A stretch of DNA of 64,000 nucleotides from Vagococcus luciliae (lineage in GTDB: Bacteria > Bacillota > Bacilli > Lactobacillales > Vagococcaceae). Position 1 is the stretch's first letter. Each line of letters starts with the position of its first letter. The notes under the pieces are model-generated. The model saw nothing but the letters and a program-made list of their open reading frames with translations, did not search any database and was not told the origin of the DNA. Shown here piece after piece: positions 48,361-58,519 of the stretch. Where the stretch lies: NCBI RefSeq assembly GCF_024637875.1, contig NZ_CP102451.1:809001-873000 (forward strand). The letters run 5' to 3'. A program made the position numbers and the translations under genes.

Positions 48361-50130
48361 TTGGAAAAAGCAGCTTTATATCATAGACCAGAAAGTGAAT
48401 ATGCTTATTTATATGATAAGGACACGATGCATATTCGTTTACGCACAAAAAGAGACGATGTTTTAAGAGTTCAGCTAATAAGTGGAGACCCATATTTAAT
48501 TCATGAAACAAATTGGTATAACTCGTCAGAAGAGATGAAAGTTATTGCTCAAACTGAGGAGTACGATTATTGGTTTATAGAAAAAACAGCTGACTTTAAA
48601 CGATTGCAATATGCCTTTGAGTTATCGGATGGCAAAGAAAAAGTATTTTATGGTGATAGAGGGATTTTTGAATTAAACGAGCAAACACGCATGAAAGCAG
48701 AAAACTATTTTAGATTACCTTATTTCCATGACATTGATAGGGTCAAAACACCAGAGTGGGTAAAAGAAACAGTATGGTATCAAATATTCCCAGAAAGATT
48801 TGCCAATGGCGATCCGAGTAATGATCCTGACGGAGTTCTATCATGGGGATCTAAACTTCCAGGTAGAGATGATTTCTTTGGTGGAGACCTACAAGGTGTT
48901 ATTGATAACTTGGATCATTTGGTAGATTTAGGTATTAATGGTATTTATTTCTGTCCAATTTTTAAAGCTAGCTCAAATCATAAGTATGACACGATTGATT
49001 ATTTTGATATTGATCCTAATTTTGGAACAAAAGAATTATTTAGGGAGCTTGTAGAAAAAGCCCATGAAAAAGGGATTAAGGTTATGTTAGATGCTGTGTT
49101 TAACCATACAGGCTATTACTCAAAAGAATGGTTAGATGTGGTTGAGAATGGTGAAAAGTCACAATATAAAGATTGGTTCCACATTAATCGTTATCCAGTT
49201 AAATTTGGAGAGAATGGTAATTTTGAAGGAGCAACAACAATTGCCTATGATACATTTGCCTTTACTCCAAGAATGCCTAAGTTAAATACAGCAAATCCTG
49301 ATGTTAGAAAGTACTTATTAGATATTGCGACTTACTGGATTAGAGAATTTGATATTGATGCATGGCGATTGGACGTAGCAAATGAAGTGGATCACCATTT
49401 TTGGAAATCATTTTATGCTGAAACAACTGCATTAAAAGAAGATTTTTATATTCTAGGCGAGATTTGGCATTCGTCTCAAAGTTGGTTAAACGGCGATGAG
49501 TTTCATGCGGTGATGAATTATGCCTATACTGAAACGATTATTAACTATTTTATTAAGAAAGATATTAGCTCGACTAAATTAGCTAGTGGGTTGTTTGATC
49601 AACTGATGCTTTATAGAGAACAAACGAATCAAGTGATGTTTAACTGTCTTGATTCACATGATACAACAAGGTTATTAACACTATGTGAAGGTGATAAAGA
49701 GTTAGCAAAAATGACATTAGCCTTTACCTTTTTACAACAAGGATCACCGTGTATTTATTATGGAACAGAGTATGCAATGGAGGGTGAAAATGATCCGGAT
49801 TGTCGTCGTTGTATGATTTGGGATGAAAAAGATCAAGATCTTGATTTTTACGAATTTGTCAAAAAATTAATTGCGTTACGACACTCAGAACAACCGTTAT
49901 TGAGTTATGGTGTGCTAGATTTCACAGTATTAGATAATCAAAAAAATATCGTAGGATTTAGTAGACGTTATGATGAACAAACATTGCAAGCTGTTTTCAA
50001 TAATGGAACCGAAGAATGCTCTATTGAAAAAATAGATGAGGTGTTATTGAGTCAGAAGACTGTTGTAGAAGGAGATAGGATGATTATTAAACCTAAAGGA
50101 TTCATCGTGTATAAAAAATGTTACCGATAA
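48361..50130 (+). CDS. GH13 neopullulanase/cyclomaltodextrinase-type amylase
   Basis: 589 residues. The N-terminal domain (about 1-125) is the CBM34-like module of GH13_20, then WYQIFPERFANGDPSNDPDG opens the catalytic barrel. Catalytic residues are in AWRLDVANEVDH, FYILGEIWH and NCLDSHDTTRLL. There is no signal peptide, so it degrades imported maltodextrins or cyclodextrins. The start is TTG 48361, six bases after GGAGGA. It lies 24 bases after the alpha-glucosidase. Confidence 0.92.
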   Translation: MEKAALYHRPESEYAYLYDKDTMHIRLRTKRDDVLRVQLISGDPYLIHETNWYNSSEEMKVIAQTEEYDYWFIEKTADFKRLQYAFELSDGKEKVFYGDRGIFELNEQTRMKAENYFRLPYFHDIDRVKTPEWVKETVWYQIFPERFANGDPSNDPDGVLSWGSKLPGRDDFFGGDLQGVIDNLDHLVDLGINGIYFCPIFKASSNHKYDTIDYFDIDPNFGTKELFRELVEKAHEKGIKVMLDAVFNHTGYYSKEWLDVVENGEKSQYKDWFHINRYPVKFGENGNFEGATTIAYDTFAFTPRMPKLNTANPDVRKYLLDIATYWIREFDIDAWRLDVANEVDHHFWKSFYAETTALKEDFYILGEIWHSSQSWLNGDEFHAVMNYAYTETIINYFIKKDISSTKLASGLFDQLMLYREQTNQVMFNCLDSHDTTRLLTLCEGDKELAKMTLAFTFLQQGSPCIYYGTEYAMEGENDPDCRRCMIWDEKDQDLDFYEFVKKLIALRHSEQPLLSYGVLDFTVLDNQKNIVGFSRRYDEQTLQAVFNNGTEECSIEKIDEVLLSQKTVVEGDRMIIKPKGFIVYKKCYR

Positions 50131-50137
50131 CAATAAA

Positions 50138-50152
50138 AAAGCGTTTGCAATA
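50138..50152. promoter_or_regulatory. LacI/cre-type site before the maltodextrin ABC operon
   Basis: AAAGCGTTTGCAATA contains the GCGTTTGC core seen, in opposite orientation, in the malP-malT operators. It lies about 60 bases before the binding-protein gene. Confidence 0.5.
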
Positions 50153-50211
50153 AGTTGTGTAACAACATAATCTAAGAATGTAGTTAGTTGAAATATAGGG
50201 GGATAATTTAG

Positions 50212-51471
50212 ATGAATAAGATGAAAAAAATCGGATTAGGCTTATTAACTTTAAGTGCAGTAGTGGCTTTAACTGCGTGTGGTGGGAGTAAAACAAGTAA
50301 AAAGGAAACGGAAAGTAGTAGTGACACACTGACAGTCTCAGTGGATAAAGGGTATATCAAGTATCTAGAAAAAGTTAAAGGTGACTTTGAAAAAGAGAAT
50401 GATATTAAGATTAAATTAGTTGAGAAAGACATGTTTGATCAATTGGATGCGTTATCTTTAGATGGTCCTGCTGGAAAAGCACCTGATGTTATGATGTCAG
50501 CATATGATCGCTTAGGGCCATTAGGACAACAAGGACATATTGCAGAAGTTAAGTTATCTGAAGATAGTCATTACAATGATAAAGATAAACAACAAGTAAC
50601 AGTTGATGGAAAATATTATGGGTCACCAGCCGTTATTGAAACGTTGATTATGTATTACAACAAAGCATTAATTGATGAAGCGCCAACAACTTTTGAACAA
50701 TTAGAAGAAATGTCTAAAGATGATAAATTTGCGTTCGAAGGTGAAAAAGGAAAAAATGTTGCGTTTTTAGCAAAATGGACAGATTTCTATAGTGCATATG
50801 GTTTATTAGCAGGATATGGTGGATATGTATTTGGTGACAATGGAACAAATCCTGAAGATGTTGGTTTAGCAAGTAAAGGTTCTATTGAGGGAATCGAATA
50901 TGCGACTAAATGGTACCAAGATGTTTGGCCTAAAGGAATGATGGATATTAAGAGTGCTGGAGATTTCATCGATAACCAATTTATCAATGGGAAAACAGCT
51001 GTTGTAATCAACGGACCATGGGCAGCGCAAGGGTATACAGAATCAAATGTAGATTATGGTGCAGCAAAAATTGCCAAGTTACCTAATGGAAAAGATTACG
51101 AACCATTTGGTGGAGGAAAAGCTTGGGTAGTAAGTAACTATTCAAAAAATAAAGAATTAAGTCAAAAATTTGTTGATTACTTAACGAATGTAGATAATCA
51201 AAAAGTATTTTACGATATGACAAAAGAAGTACCAGCTAACAATGAAGCAAGAGAATATGCTAAAACAAAAAATGACTCTATCACAACTGCTGTAATTGAG
51301 CAGTATGAATCTGCAAGTCCAATGCCAAATATTCCTGAAATGGCTGAAGTTTGGGCAGGAGGAGAAAACTTAATGTTTGATGCAGCATCTGGAGAAATGA
51401 CTCCTAAAGAAGCTGCTGAAGCGGCTGTTAAAATTATTAATGATAATATTTCACAAAAATACAGTGAATAG
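50212..51471 (+). CDS. mdxE: Maltodextrin ABC transporter substrate-binding lipoprotein
   Basis: 419 residues. Lipoprotein signal peptide with lipobox LTACGGSK (Cys near residue 23), a Ser/Lys-rich linker, then a family 1 solute-binding fold (LTVSVDKGYIKYLEKVKGDFEKEN, PDVMMSAYDRLGPLGQQGHIAEV, FINGKTAVVINGPWA). It is anchored outside the membrane and feeds MdxFG. The specificity is deduced from the adjacent amylases. A stem-loop follows it. Confidence 0.9.
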   Translation: MNKMKKIGLGLLTLSAVVALTACGGSKTSKKETESSSDTLTVSVDKGYIKYLEKVKGDFEKENDIKIKLVEKDMFDQLDALSLDGPAGKAPDVMMSAYDRLGPLGQQGHIAEVKLSEDSHYNDKDKQQVTVDGKYYGSPAVIETLIMYYNKALIDEAPTTFEQLEEMSKDDKFAFEGEKGKNVAFLAKWTDFYSAYGLLAGYGGYVFGDNGTNPEDVGLASKGSIEGIEYATKWYQDVWPKGMMDIKSAGDFIDNQFINGKTAVVINGPWAAQGYTESNVDYGAAKIAKLPNGKDYEPFGGGKAWVVSNYSKNKELSQKFVDYLTNVDNQKVFYDMTKEVPANNEAREYAKTKNDSITTAVIEQYESASPMPNIPEMAEVWAGGENLMFDAASGEMTPKEAAEAAVKIINDNISQKYSE

Positions 51472-51483
51472 GCAATGACTAAT

Positions 51484-51520
51484 ATAAACAGCGAAAGAGA
51501 TTCTTTTGCTGTTTTATTTA
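51484..51520 (+). terminator. Stem-loop between mdxE and mdxF
   Basis: AAACAGC-AAAGA and TCTTT-GCTGTTT can pair with mismatches and run into TATTTATA. A partial terminator or mRNA-stabilising structure here would give excess binding protein over permeases. Confidence 0.5.
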
Positions 51521-51544
51521 TACTAATGAAGGTAGGGGAGAGCC

Positions 51545-52846
51545 ATGAAGGATGAAGAAAAGCAGTCTACAGTAAAAAAAGCAATGTTATTGTCATTGAT
51601 ACCTGGTTTAGGCCAATTTTATAACAAACAGGTATTTAAAGGTATTATATTCTTAATTATTTTTGTGTTGTTTGTTTTCGAATTTATATTTTTTGGTTTT
51701 AGTGCACTTCAAGGATTTATTACATTAGGAACTGAACCTATAGTGGATCATTCATTATTTATGTTAATTGAAGGAACATTACAGTTAATTATTACTTTAT
51801 TATTCTTTGTTTTTTATTTTTTGAATTTAAAAGATGCTAAGACGATTGCCACTCGTTGGCAAAAAGGAGAAAAAGTTAATACAACAGCAAAATCAATTAT
51901 TCTAAATGTTTTTGACGAGGGATTTCCATACGTTTTAACGTTACCTGCTTATATCGTGATGACTATTTCGATTATTTTTCCAGTTTTGGTAACCTTGTTC
52001 ATGGCATTTACAAATTATGATTTTAAACATATTCCACCAGCAGGTTTAATTGACTGGGTTGGTTTTAAAAACTTTTTTAGTATTTTCTTTTTGAGTTCTT
52101 ACAGAGAAACATTTGTTTCTGTTTTAGGTTGGACACTTATCTGGACTATTTGTGCCTCAACGTTACAAATTGTTTTGGGTGTTGCGACAGCAGTAATTAG
52201 TAATCAGCCATTTATAAAAGGAAAGCGTCTATTTGGTGTCATTTTCCTATTACCATGGGCAGTACCGGCATTTATCACAATTATGAGTTTTTCAAATATT
52301 TTTAATGATAGTATCGGGGCAATCAACACACAAATTTTACCATTATTAAATCATTTACCGTTGATTGATATTTCTCCTATAGCATGGAAAACAGACCCAT
52401 TTTGGACAAAAACAGCCATTATTATGATACAAGGGTGGTTGGGATTCCCATATATTTACGTTATGACAACAGGTATCCTACAATCAATACCTGGTGAATT
52501 ATACGAAGCAGCAAAAATAGATGGCGCAAATGCTTTACAACGTTTTAGAACGATTACATTACCAATGATTTTATTCGTAGCAGCTCCAATTTTTGTCACA
52601 CAATATACTGGTAACTTTAATAATTTCTCTATGATTTATTTGTTCAATAATGGAGGACCAGGAAGTGTTGGTGGGGGAGCTGGATCAACAGATATCCTAA
52701 TTTCTTGGATTTATAAACTAACAACAGGAAATGCACCACAATATTCTGTTGCAGCAGCGATTACATTGATTATTTCATTTATTGTTATTAGTGTGTCACT
52801 TATCGTATTTAAGAAAACAAAAGCCTTTGATATGGAGGGAATGTAA
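51545..52846 (+). CDS. mdxF: Maltodextrin ABC transporter permease MdxF (MalF-like)
   Basis: 433 residues. After a cytoplasmic N-terminus with [16 protein letters not shown] come about eight membrane spans. The ATPase-contacting EAA loop is [24 protein letters not shown] near residue 320. It pairs with MdxG to form the channel. SD AGGGGAG. Confidence 0.92.
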   Translation: MKDEEKQSTVKKAMLLSLIPGLGQFYNKQVFKGIIFLIIFVLFVFEFIFFGFSALQGFITLGTEPIVDHSLFMLIEGTLQLIITLLFFVFYFLNLKDAKTIATRWQKGEKVNTTAKSIILNVFDEGFPYVLTLPAYIVMTISIIFPVLVTLFMAFTNYDFKHIPPAGLIDWVGFKNFFSIFFLSSYRETFVSVLGWTLIWTICASTLQIVLGVATAVISNQPFIKGKRLFGVIFLLPWAVPAFITIMSFSNIFNDSIGAINTQILPLLNHLPLIDISPIAWKTDPFWTKTAIIMIQGWLGFPYIYVMTTGILQSIPGELYEAAKIDGANALQRFRTITLPMILFVAAPIFVTQYTGNFNNFSMIYLFNNGGPGSVGGGAGSTDILISWIYKLTTGNAPQYSVAAAITLIISFIVISVSLIVFKKTKAFDMEGM

Positions 52847-52848
52847 AA

Positions 52849-53697
52849 ATGAAGACAAATCATTCAGTTAAGCGAGCTAGATTTTTAAGTCATTTCTTTA
52901 CCTATCTTTTCTTAATAATATTGTCAATTATTGTTATATATCCTCTGTTGATTACAGCTAGTACGGCATTTAAAACAGGGAATGTTGGGGCATTTACATT
53001 AGATTTTTCTAGCGATTGGACATTATCTAATTTCTCTAGATTATTTTCAGAGACAATGTATGGTACATGGTATAAAAACACACTAATTATTGCAGTTTCC
53101 ACTATGTTCTTTCAAGTGCTGATTATAACATTAGCAGGATACACATACAGTCGATATCGTTTTGTCGGAAGAAAGAAAAGTTTGAAATTCTTTTTAGTAA
53201 TTCAGATGGTACCAACTATGGCAGCTTTAACAGCCTTCTACGTTATGGCACTTTTGTTAAATGCATTAGATCAACCATGGTTTTTAACATTGATTTACAT
53301 CGGTGGAGGAATCCCTATGAATACATGGTTAATGAAAGGTTATTTTGATACTGTACCAATTGATTTGGATGAATCAGCTAAGTTAGATGGAGCAGGCCAT
53401 TTTAGAATCTTTTGGCAAATTATTTTACCTCTTGTGAAACCAATGATTGCAGTTCAAGCATTGTGGGCATTTATGGGACCATTTGGAGACTTTATGTTAG
53501 CTAAATTCTTACTAAGAAGCCCAGAAAGTATTACAGTAGCAGTTGGGCTACAAACATTTATCAATAATTCAAGAGATCAAAAAATCGCACTATTTTCAGC
53601 TGGAGCAATATTAATTGCTTTACCAATTTCTATTTTATTCTTCTTCTTACAAAAGAATTTTGTGTCAGGTTTACTATCAGGTGGAACGAAAGGATGA
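52849..53697 (+). CDS. mdxG: Maltodextrin ABC transporter permease MdxG (MalG-like)
   Basis: 282 residues, six membrane spans, EAA loop [27 protein letters not shown] near residue 175. It starts two bases after the mdxF stop. No ATPase gene accompanies the operon, so the complex must use a shared MsmX/MalK-type ATPase encoded outside this window. Confidence 0.92.
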   Translation: MKTNHSVKRARFLSHFFTYLFLIILSIIVIYPLLITASTAFKTGNVGAFTLDFSSDWTLSNFSRLFSETMYGTWYKNTLIIAVSTMFFQVLIITLAGYTYSRYRFVGRKKSLKFFLVIQMVPTMAALTAFYVMALLLNALDQPWFLTLIYIGGGIPMNTWLMKGYFDTVPIDLDESAKLDGAGHFRIFWQIILPLVKPMIAVQALWAFMGPFGDFMLAKFLLRSPESITVAVGLQTFINNSRDQKIALFSAGAILIALPISILFFFLQKNFVSGLLSGGTKG

Positions 53698-53705
53698 TTT
53701 AACTT

Positions 53706-54515
53706 ATGATAGAAGACAAATTTCCAATGAACTATTTTAAAATGTCGTTCAGTCCTAAAAAAATGTTTTTAGGTAGAGATTCTTTACGTTGGTATCAAAA
53801 AATGGTGATTGTGTTCTTTTTACTGTCATTGATGTTGATTCCAATTTCAATCCAATCAAAAAATGTCCCTTCTATTAAATTAGATGCGCTATACCCAAAA
53901 TTAGTACAGCAACTAAAAACTGAGCCATCTAACAAAGAGTTACTTAAAGAAATTTCTATTGTGGATGGAAAATTAATAGGCAAATCAAGTGACATTAAAA
54001 GTAGCAATATCATTATAAATCCTGAAAAAACAGATCAAGCATCATTAAAAAATAACGTCGTTTTCTTCCCAAATAGATTAGAGCTAGTTGATGGGGAAAA
54101 AACAATAAAAATAGCATACGATGAAGATCTGACGATACATAGAATAGCGTCAATGGAAGAATTTATTTCTTTTGTTGAGGAGAATTGGAATGAACAAACT
54201 GTTTTCTATCGAACAATCGGTTACACCTTTTTAATTGGCATGTTGGTATTAGTGAGTAGTGTGTTTCTAATTTTTGGAACCAGTTTTTTCATCTATTTAA
54301 CTAGAAAAAATGATTTATCTAGTATCAAAACTTACCGTGAAGCAACCAATTTAGTGATGAATGCGTTATTCATCCCAACATTAGTATCAGCTATTTTTGG
54401 TATGTTTCACTATGATGTTTCATTGATGCTAACTATACAAGCACTAGGGTTAGCCATTATTATTTTACTGATTTTTGTAAAAACAAAATTTAATGATAAG
54501 CTAGTAACAGCATAA
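53706..54515 (+). CDS. DUF1189 family membrane protein
   Basis: 269 residues. One N-terminal span (MVIVFFLLSLMLIPISIQS), an extracytoplasmic segment of about 110 residues, then three further spans. It matches DUF1189 proteins that commonly end maltodextrin operons in streptococci and enterococci (MalA-like). The function is unknown. It is 8 bases after mdxG and ahead of a bidirectional terminator. Confidence 0.75.
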   Translation: MIEDKFPMNYFKMSFSPKKMFLGRDSLRWYQKMVIVFFLLSLMLIPISIQSKNVPSIKLDALYPKLVQQLKTEPSNKELLKEISIVDGKLIGKSSDIKSSNIIINPEKTDQASLKNNVVFFPNRLELVDGEKTIKIAYDEDLTIHRIASMEEFISFVEENWNEQTVFYRTIGYTFLIGMLVLVSSVFLIFGTSFFIYLTRKNDLSSIKTYREATNLVMNALFIPTLVSAIFGMFHYDVSLMLTIQALGLAIIILLIFVKTKFNDKLVTA

Positions 54516-54517
54516 AT

Positions 54518-54552
54518 AAAAACCAAAACATGATTAGTGTTTTGGTTTTTTT
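54518..54552. terminator. Bidirectional terminator between the DUF1189 gene and ciaH
   Basis: AAAAACCAAAACA and TGTTTTGGTTTTT pair around TGATTAG; T-runs exist on both strands. Confidence 0.85.
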
Positions 54553-55865
54553 ACATGCATTAATGGCAATCGAAAGGTGAATGACACACCAACAGGGGTA
54601 AGATTTTTGGCTTGTATATTCCCCCCATGTTCTTCAATAATTTGCTTAGCAATGGATAATCCTAAACCATTTCCACCAGTTTCTTTGTTTCTTGAATCAT
54701 CTTCACGGTAAAATCTAGTGAAAATATGATTTAACTTATCTTCATTAATGTGTGGTCCGGAATTTTTAATTGAAACTTCCCATTGTTTTTTATTGGTAAT
54801 AGAGGAAGTAACAGTAATAGAATCCCCAGTTTTTGTATATTTAAAGGCATTGTCTAATAAAATTAGCAATACTTGATGAAGTTTTGCTACATCTATATCG
54901 GCGTTAAATGACTTATTTTCTTTAAATATTAATTGTTTTTCTTGTTCTTCAGCGAGTAATTGAAAGGGATCCAATACTTTATGGATAAATGTATTGGTAT
55001 CGATTGTTTCTTTATCAAGGATTAAAGTATTAGAATCTCCCTTAGCTAAAAGAAGTAAGTCACTTGTCAGTTTGGTAAGTCGCTGTGCTTCATTTAGAGC
55101 TTGAGCAATAGTTTCAGATTCATCAATTATTGTATTATTTGGGTGCGTAAATAATTTTTCCAAATTTAAACGAATAATTGTCAAAGGAGTTCGTAATTCG
55201 TGAGAGGCATTTTCAACAAACTCTTGTTGTTTTTTCCATGATTTTAATATAGGTTTCATCGCGAAATCAGATAATCCGTAACTGATGACTAAAGATAGAA
55301 TCCAAAAAATAAACATACAAATTAAAATAATCAGACGAGATTGTTTAACTGCTTCATCTATTTGATTAACATTGACTAGTACTTGAATATAGGCTATGTT
55401 CAAGTTATTTTCACTTGGAGAGATGGTAATACTACGAAATGAAAAGTTAGAGTCATTATTTTTATTCTTCAAAGATAGAGTAGAAATAATATCGGTATTT
55501 TTTTTATCTAGTGTAGGTTCTTCTAAATTCTCTAACCTATCTTTTACCGAAGAGTCATTTAAAATTTTTCCATTTTTATCCCACAGAACAACGACTGTAT
55601 TAAACTGATTATTTGGCCCATCAAAATTAAATTTTGGGGTTCCAATAGGGCTGTCTTTTCCATCTTTATTTAACATTCTGATTTCTCTGTCTAATAGACT
55701 GGGATCACTAGCCATTCTTTCTAAAGTAGAATCGGTTTCTGTATAAGCAGAGTATTGGATGACTTGAATAGTGATAAAAGATAGTAGAGAAAATATAACG
55801 GCAAAAGCGCCACAGTTAATAAGGAAAAATCTTAAACGTTGTTTTTTTGATGCAGTTGACTTCAT
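54534..55865 (-). CDS. ciaH: CiaH-like sensor histidine kinase
   Basis: 443 residues, the size of pneumococcal CiaH. Two membrane spans (about 14-34 and 185-205) enclose an extracytoplasmic sensor of about 150 residues. The phosphorylation box is FVENASHELRTPLTII; the ATP domain has LLDNAFKYT and GGNGLGLSIAKQI. The segment FWILSL...KQQEFVENASHELRTPL closely resembles CiaH as I remember it. It overlaps the regulator gene by four bases. Confidence 0.85.
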   Translation of the reverse strand: MKSTASKKQRLRFFLINCGAFAVIFSLLSFITIQVIQYSAYTETDSTLERMASDPSLLDREIRMLNKDGKDSPIGTPKFNFDGPNNQFNTVVVLWDKNGKILNDSSVKDRLENLEEPTLDKKNTDIISTLSLKNKNNDSNFSFRSITISPSENNLNIAYIQVLVNVNQIDEAVKQSRLIILICMFIFWILSLVISYGLSDFAMKPILKSWKKQQEFVENASHELRTPLTIIRLNLEKLFTHPNNTIIDESETIAQALNEAQRLTKLTSDLLLLAKGDSNTLILDKETIDTNTFIHKVLDPFQLLAEEQEKQLIFKENKSFNADIDVAKLHQVLLILLDNAFKYTKTGDSITVTSSITNKKQWEVSIKNSGPHINEDKLNHIFTRFYREDDSRNKETGGNGLGLSIAKQIIEEHGGNIQAKNLTPVGVSFTFRLPLMHVKKPKH

Positions 55866-56545
55866 AGCGTTTCCTCTTTTTGTAAGATGTAACCAACATT
55901 TCGGATAGTAGATAGTTGTTTGTTTAGATTAGTTTCTTTCAAATGTTTTCTTAAATGACTCATATAGACTTCCACTACAGACAATGCTGTATCAGAGTCA
56001 TAGCCCCAGATACGATTAAAAATTTGTTCTTTCGTTAGAATAATTCCTTTATTTTGTAAAAGATAAACGAGCAAATCATATTCTTTTCCTTGTATAGGTA
56101 AAATATCATCTTTATATTTCACTTCTCTTTGCATTAATAAACAAGTTAAATCTCCGTAATTAAGTGTATTATCTTCGTACAACTCAAACGTTCGTTTTAA
56201 AATAGCCTTACTTCTCATCAGTAATTCTTCACGGTGAAATGGCTTAGTTAAATAATCATCTGCACCGACTTCAAACCCTTCAAGTTTGTTATCAAGGCTA
56301 TCTTTAGCGGTTAAAATTAAAATAGGTATGTTATTCTTATCATTTCTTAATTTTTTTAAAATAGATAGTCCATCCATGTTTGGAAGCATTAAATCGAGAA
56401 TAACAAAGTCATATTCACCAGACTCGACCTCATACAGTGCTTCATCACCATCGTATACTTGTGTAACTTTTCCTAGTTCAACTAAAATATCTTTAATATG
56501 TTGGGAAATTTCTTTTTCATCTTCTATAACCAATATGTTTATCAT
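55862..56545 (-). CDS. ciaR: CiaR-like response regulator (OmpR family)
   Basis: 227 residues. The receiver domain has the acceptor Asp in FVILDLMLPNMDG near residue 53, LTAKDSLDNKLEGFEVGADDYLTKPF, and a PhoB-type winged helix with GKEYDLLVYLLQNKGIIL and WGYDSDTALSVVEVYMSHLRKHLK. The DNA-binding domain is very like streptococcal CiaR, whose box is TTTAAG-N5-TTTAAG. That exact box lies upstream of the VTC operon next door. Confidence 0.87.
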   Translation of the reverse strand: MINILVIEDEKEISQHIKDILVELGKVTQVYDGDEALYEVESGEYDFVILDLMLPNMDGLSILKKLRNDKNNIPILILTAKDSLDNKLEGFEVGADDYLTKPFHREELLMRSKAILKRTFELYEDNTLNYGDLTCLLMQREVKYKDDILPIQGKEYDLLVYLLQNKGIILTKEQIFNRIWGYDSDTALSVVEVYMSHLRKHLKETNLNKQLSTIRNVGYILQKEETL

Positions 56546-56560
56546 AGTGTCACTCCTTTA

Positions 56561-56579
56561 TGTACACTTCTTTTGTACA
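56561..56579. promoter_or_regulatory. TGTACA-N7-TGTACA before ciaR
   Basis: Two copies of the palindrome TGTACA, 13 bases apart start to start, lie just upstream of the ciaR SD. A possible operator for an unidentified regulator. Confidence 0.35.
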
Positions 56580-56607
56580 TTAAATAAGAAAAAAAAACAA
56601 ATAATAA

Positions 56608-56635
56608 CTAACCAGTTATATGATTAACTGGTTAG
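56608..56635 (-). terminator. Terminator after the beta-helix lipoprotein gene
   Basis: CTAACCAGTTA and TAACTGGTTAG form a perfect 11-bp stem. On the minus strand T-rich sequence with a long T-run follows. It separates the VTC operon from ciaRH. Confidence 0.75.
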
Positions 56636-56645
56636 CTTTATAATA

Positions 56646-58502
56646 TTATCTAGGGTTACCCATACTACCTCTAGGAATCCCCATACCACCTTGTACAATA
56701 TTTCCATCTTGATCGATATTTAATATATTTGAACTACTAAATTTAATTGTACTGATTATTTTACCGTTGGTTTTAGTTCCAGATTTATACAAACCATTTG
56801 TATCTTTTTCAGATATTGTTCCACCAGATAATAAAGAATAGGTTGAATTATTAGTTAAATCTGGGCTAGAAATAAGTAGATGTTGAAATTCTTTTTTAGA
56901 TTTAAAGGTGACTAACGTTTTTCCATTACTATCAGTTAAACTATATAGTGTATTTCCTGATTGTGTTGTATCAAAATAAATACCGACACTAGCCTGTTTA
57001 CTATCATCACTAACGTTCATTGCCATATCAGATGTCCCAGTCGTAATAAGTGTTCCACCAGTTAAATTAAAGGTTCCATCATAATCGATTGCACCATTTC
57101 CTCCTTCGGTTGGACCATAAACAAGGACATTACCACCGGACATTGTAATAGACCCATTACTGTCTAAACCGTCACCAGATGCATCAACGACAATTGTTCC
57201 ATTAGTGATTTCAAGTGATTTACTATCATCAGCTTGTCCAGGAGGATTACCGCCTTTACCAAATGAATCAGCGCCAAATTTTCCTGAGCCATCATCTTCG
57301 CTACTTCCACCAGCGTTAATACCATCATCAGATGATGTAATTAATAAATGACCACCATTTAATTTGATAACACTTGATTCAACTCCTTCATAGCTATGGT
57401 TGATAGTTATATTACCATCGTCAATTATTAAACTGTTATCAGCATGAATACCATCATCTCCTGTGTCAATAGTATAGTCACCATTTTTTATGGTTAGTGT
57501 GTCATTGCTATGTATAGCATCATCTAATGTGTTAAGGGTATATGATCCACTAAGGAGGGTTATCTTATTTGCTTTAAGTCCTTTGTAACTTTCGTTTGTG
57601 TCAAATTGTTGTGTATCATATCCATCACTTGTTTTGATGTTAAAAGTTGCTTGCTGGATAGAAAGGGAGTTTTCTGCTTGAATACCATCACGACCGCTAT
57701 CAATCACAAAATCTCCACCATCTATTGCAATGAATCCTTTGTCTTCTTCAGTTGAATTATTTGCTTGAATGCCATCACCTTCTTCAGTCGTTAAGTGATA
57801 GGTCCCATCTTTAATTGAAACGGAATCTTTTCCTTTTAAGGCATTATTTTTAGCGTTAATAGTATAATTTCCTGAGATAAGGGTTAGGTCATCTTTACTA
57901 TGAATCCCATTATTATATTTAGCTTCAACATCTAAGGAACCATCTCCATTGATAGTTAAATCATCTTTACTAAAAATAGTAGCATCAGGTTCTGTTTCAC
58001 CAGTTTTTAAAGTATAGTTATCGCCATCTGATACAGTATTTTTAGTATCTTTTGCTAAAGTTATAACAGCTTTATCAGCTTGTTCAATTAAGATAGCAGG
58101 ACCACTATCATTGTGAATAGACACATTGTTAAAAACTAGTTGAACTTTTTCTGTTTTATCAACATTAATAATTACTTGTCCATTACTTAATGATCCACTT
58201 AAAATATAGGTTCCACCCTTTGAAATAGTTACGACTTGTTCTTTTGCTGTTGCCCCCTCTCCATTTATAGCAACAGTATCATTTAACTCTATTTTAGTTG
58301 CTGTTGATTCATCGTAATCAGCGTTAAGATCAGTATTTGAATAAGTTCCTAACAACTTAGTGTTATTACTATCTGTTTTAGTAGAAGAACTATTATTTGT
58401 TTGAATGGTAGTAGAAGTAGCAGTGTTATTTTGTGAGCTCTGACAAGCAGTTAAGAGCATCATTGGGCTTATTAATAACATTAATAATTGAGCTTTTTTC
58501 AT
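56646..58502 (-). CDS. Carbohydrate-binding domain-containing lipoprotein (DUF4353/Cthe_2159-like beta-helix)
   Basis: 618 residues. Lipobox LLTACQSS near residue 20, a Ser/Thr/Asn-rich linker, then about twenty short repeats of the type DGIHADNSLIIDDGNITI and SDDGINAGG, the pattern of a right-handed beta-helix. The C-terminus is Gly/Pro rich. Cthe_2159-type proteins bind acidic polysaccharides. They often occur with VTC and DUF4956 proteins, as here. The ligand is unknown. Confidence 0.83.
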   Translation of the reverse strand: MKKAQLLMLLISPMMLLTACQSSQNNTATSTTIQTNNSSSTKTDSNNTKLLGTYSNTDLNADYDESTATKIELNDTVAINGEGATAKEQVVTISKGGTYILSGSLSNGQVIINVDKTEKVQLVFNNVSIHNDSGPAILIEQADKAVITLAKDTKNTVSDGDNYTLKTGETEPDATIFSKDDLTINGDGSLDVEAKYNNGIHSKDDLTLISGNYTINAKNNALKGKDSVSIKDGTYHLTTEEGDGIQANNSTEEDKGFIAIDGGDFVIDSGRDGIQAENSLSIQQATFNIKTSDGYDTQQFDTNESYKGLKANKITLLSGSYTLNTLDDAIHSNDTLTIKNGDYTIDTGDDGIHADNSLIIDDGNITINHSYEGVESSVIKLNGGHLLITSSDDGINAGGSSEDDGSGKFGADSFGKGGNPPGQADDSKSLEITNGTIVVDASGDGLDSNGSITMSGGNVLVYGPTEGGNGAIDYDGTFNLTGGTLITTGTSDMAMNVSDDSKQASVGIYFDTTQSGNTLYSLTDSNGKTLVTFKSKKEFQHLLISSPDLTNNSTYSLLSGGTISEKDTNGLYKSGTKTNGKIISTIKFSSSNILNIDQDGNIVQGGMGIPRGSMGNPR

Positions 58503-58519
58503 AAAAATTGTCCTTTCTA

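Noticed and set aside
56286-56627. 113-codon plus-strand frame over the start of ciaR
   Set aside because: Antisense shadow of a clear response regulator gene; runs through the VTC operon terminator.
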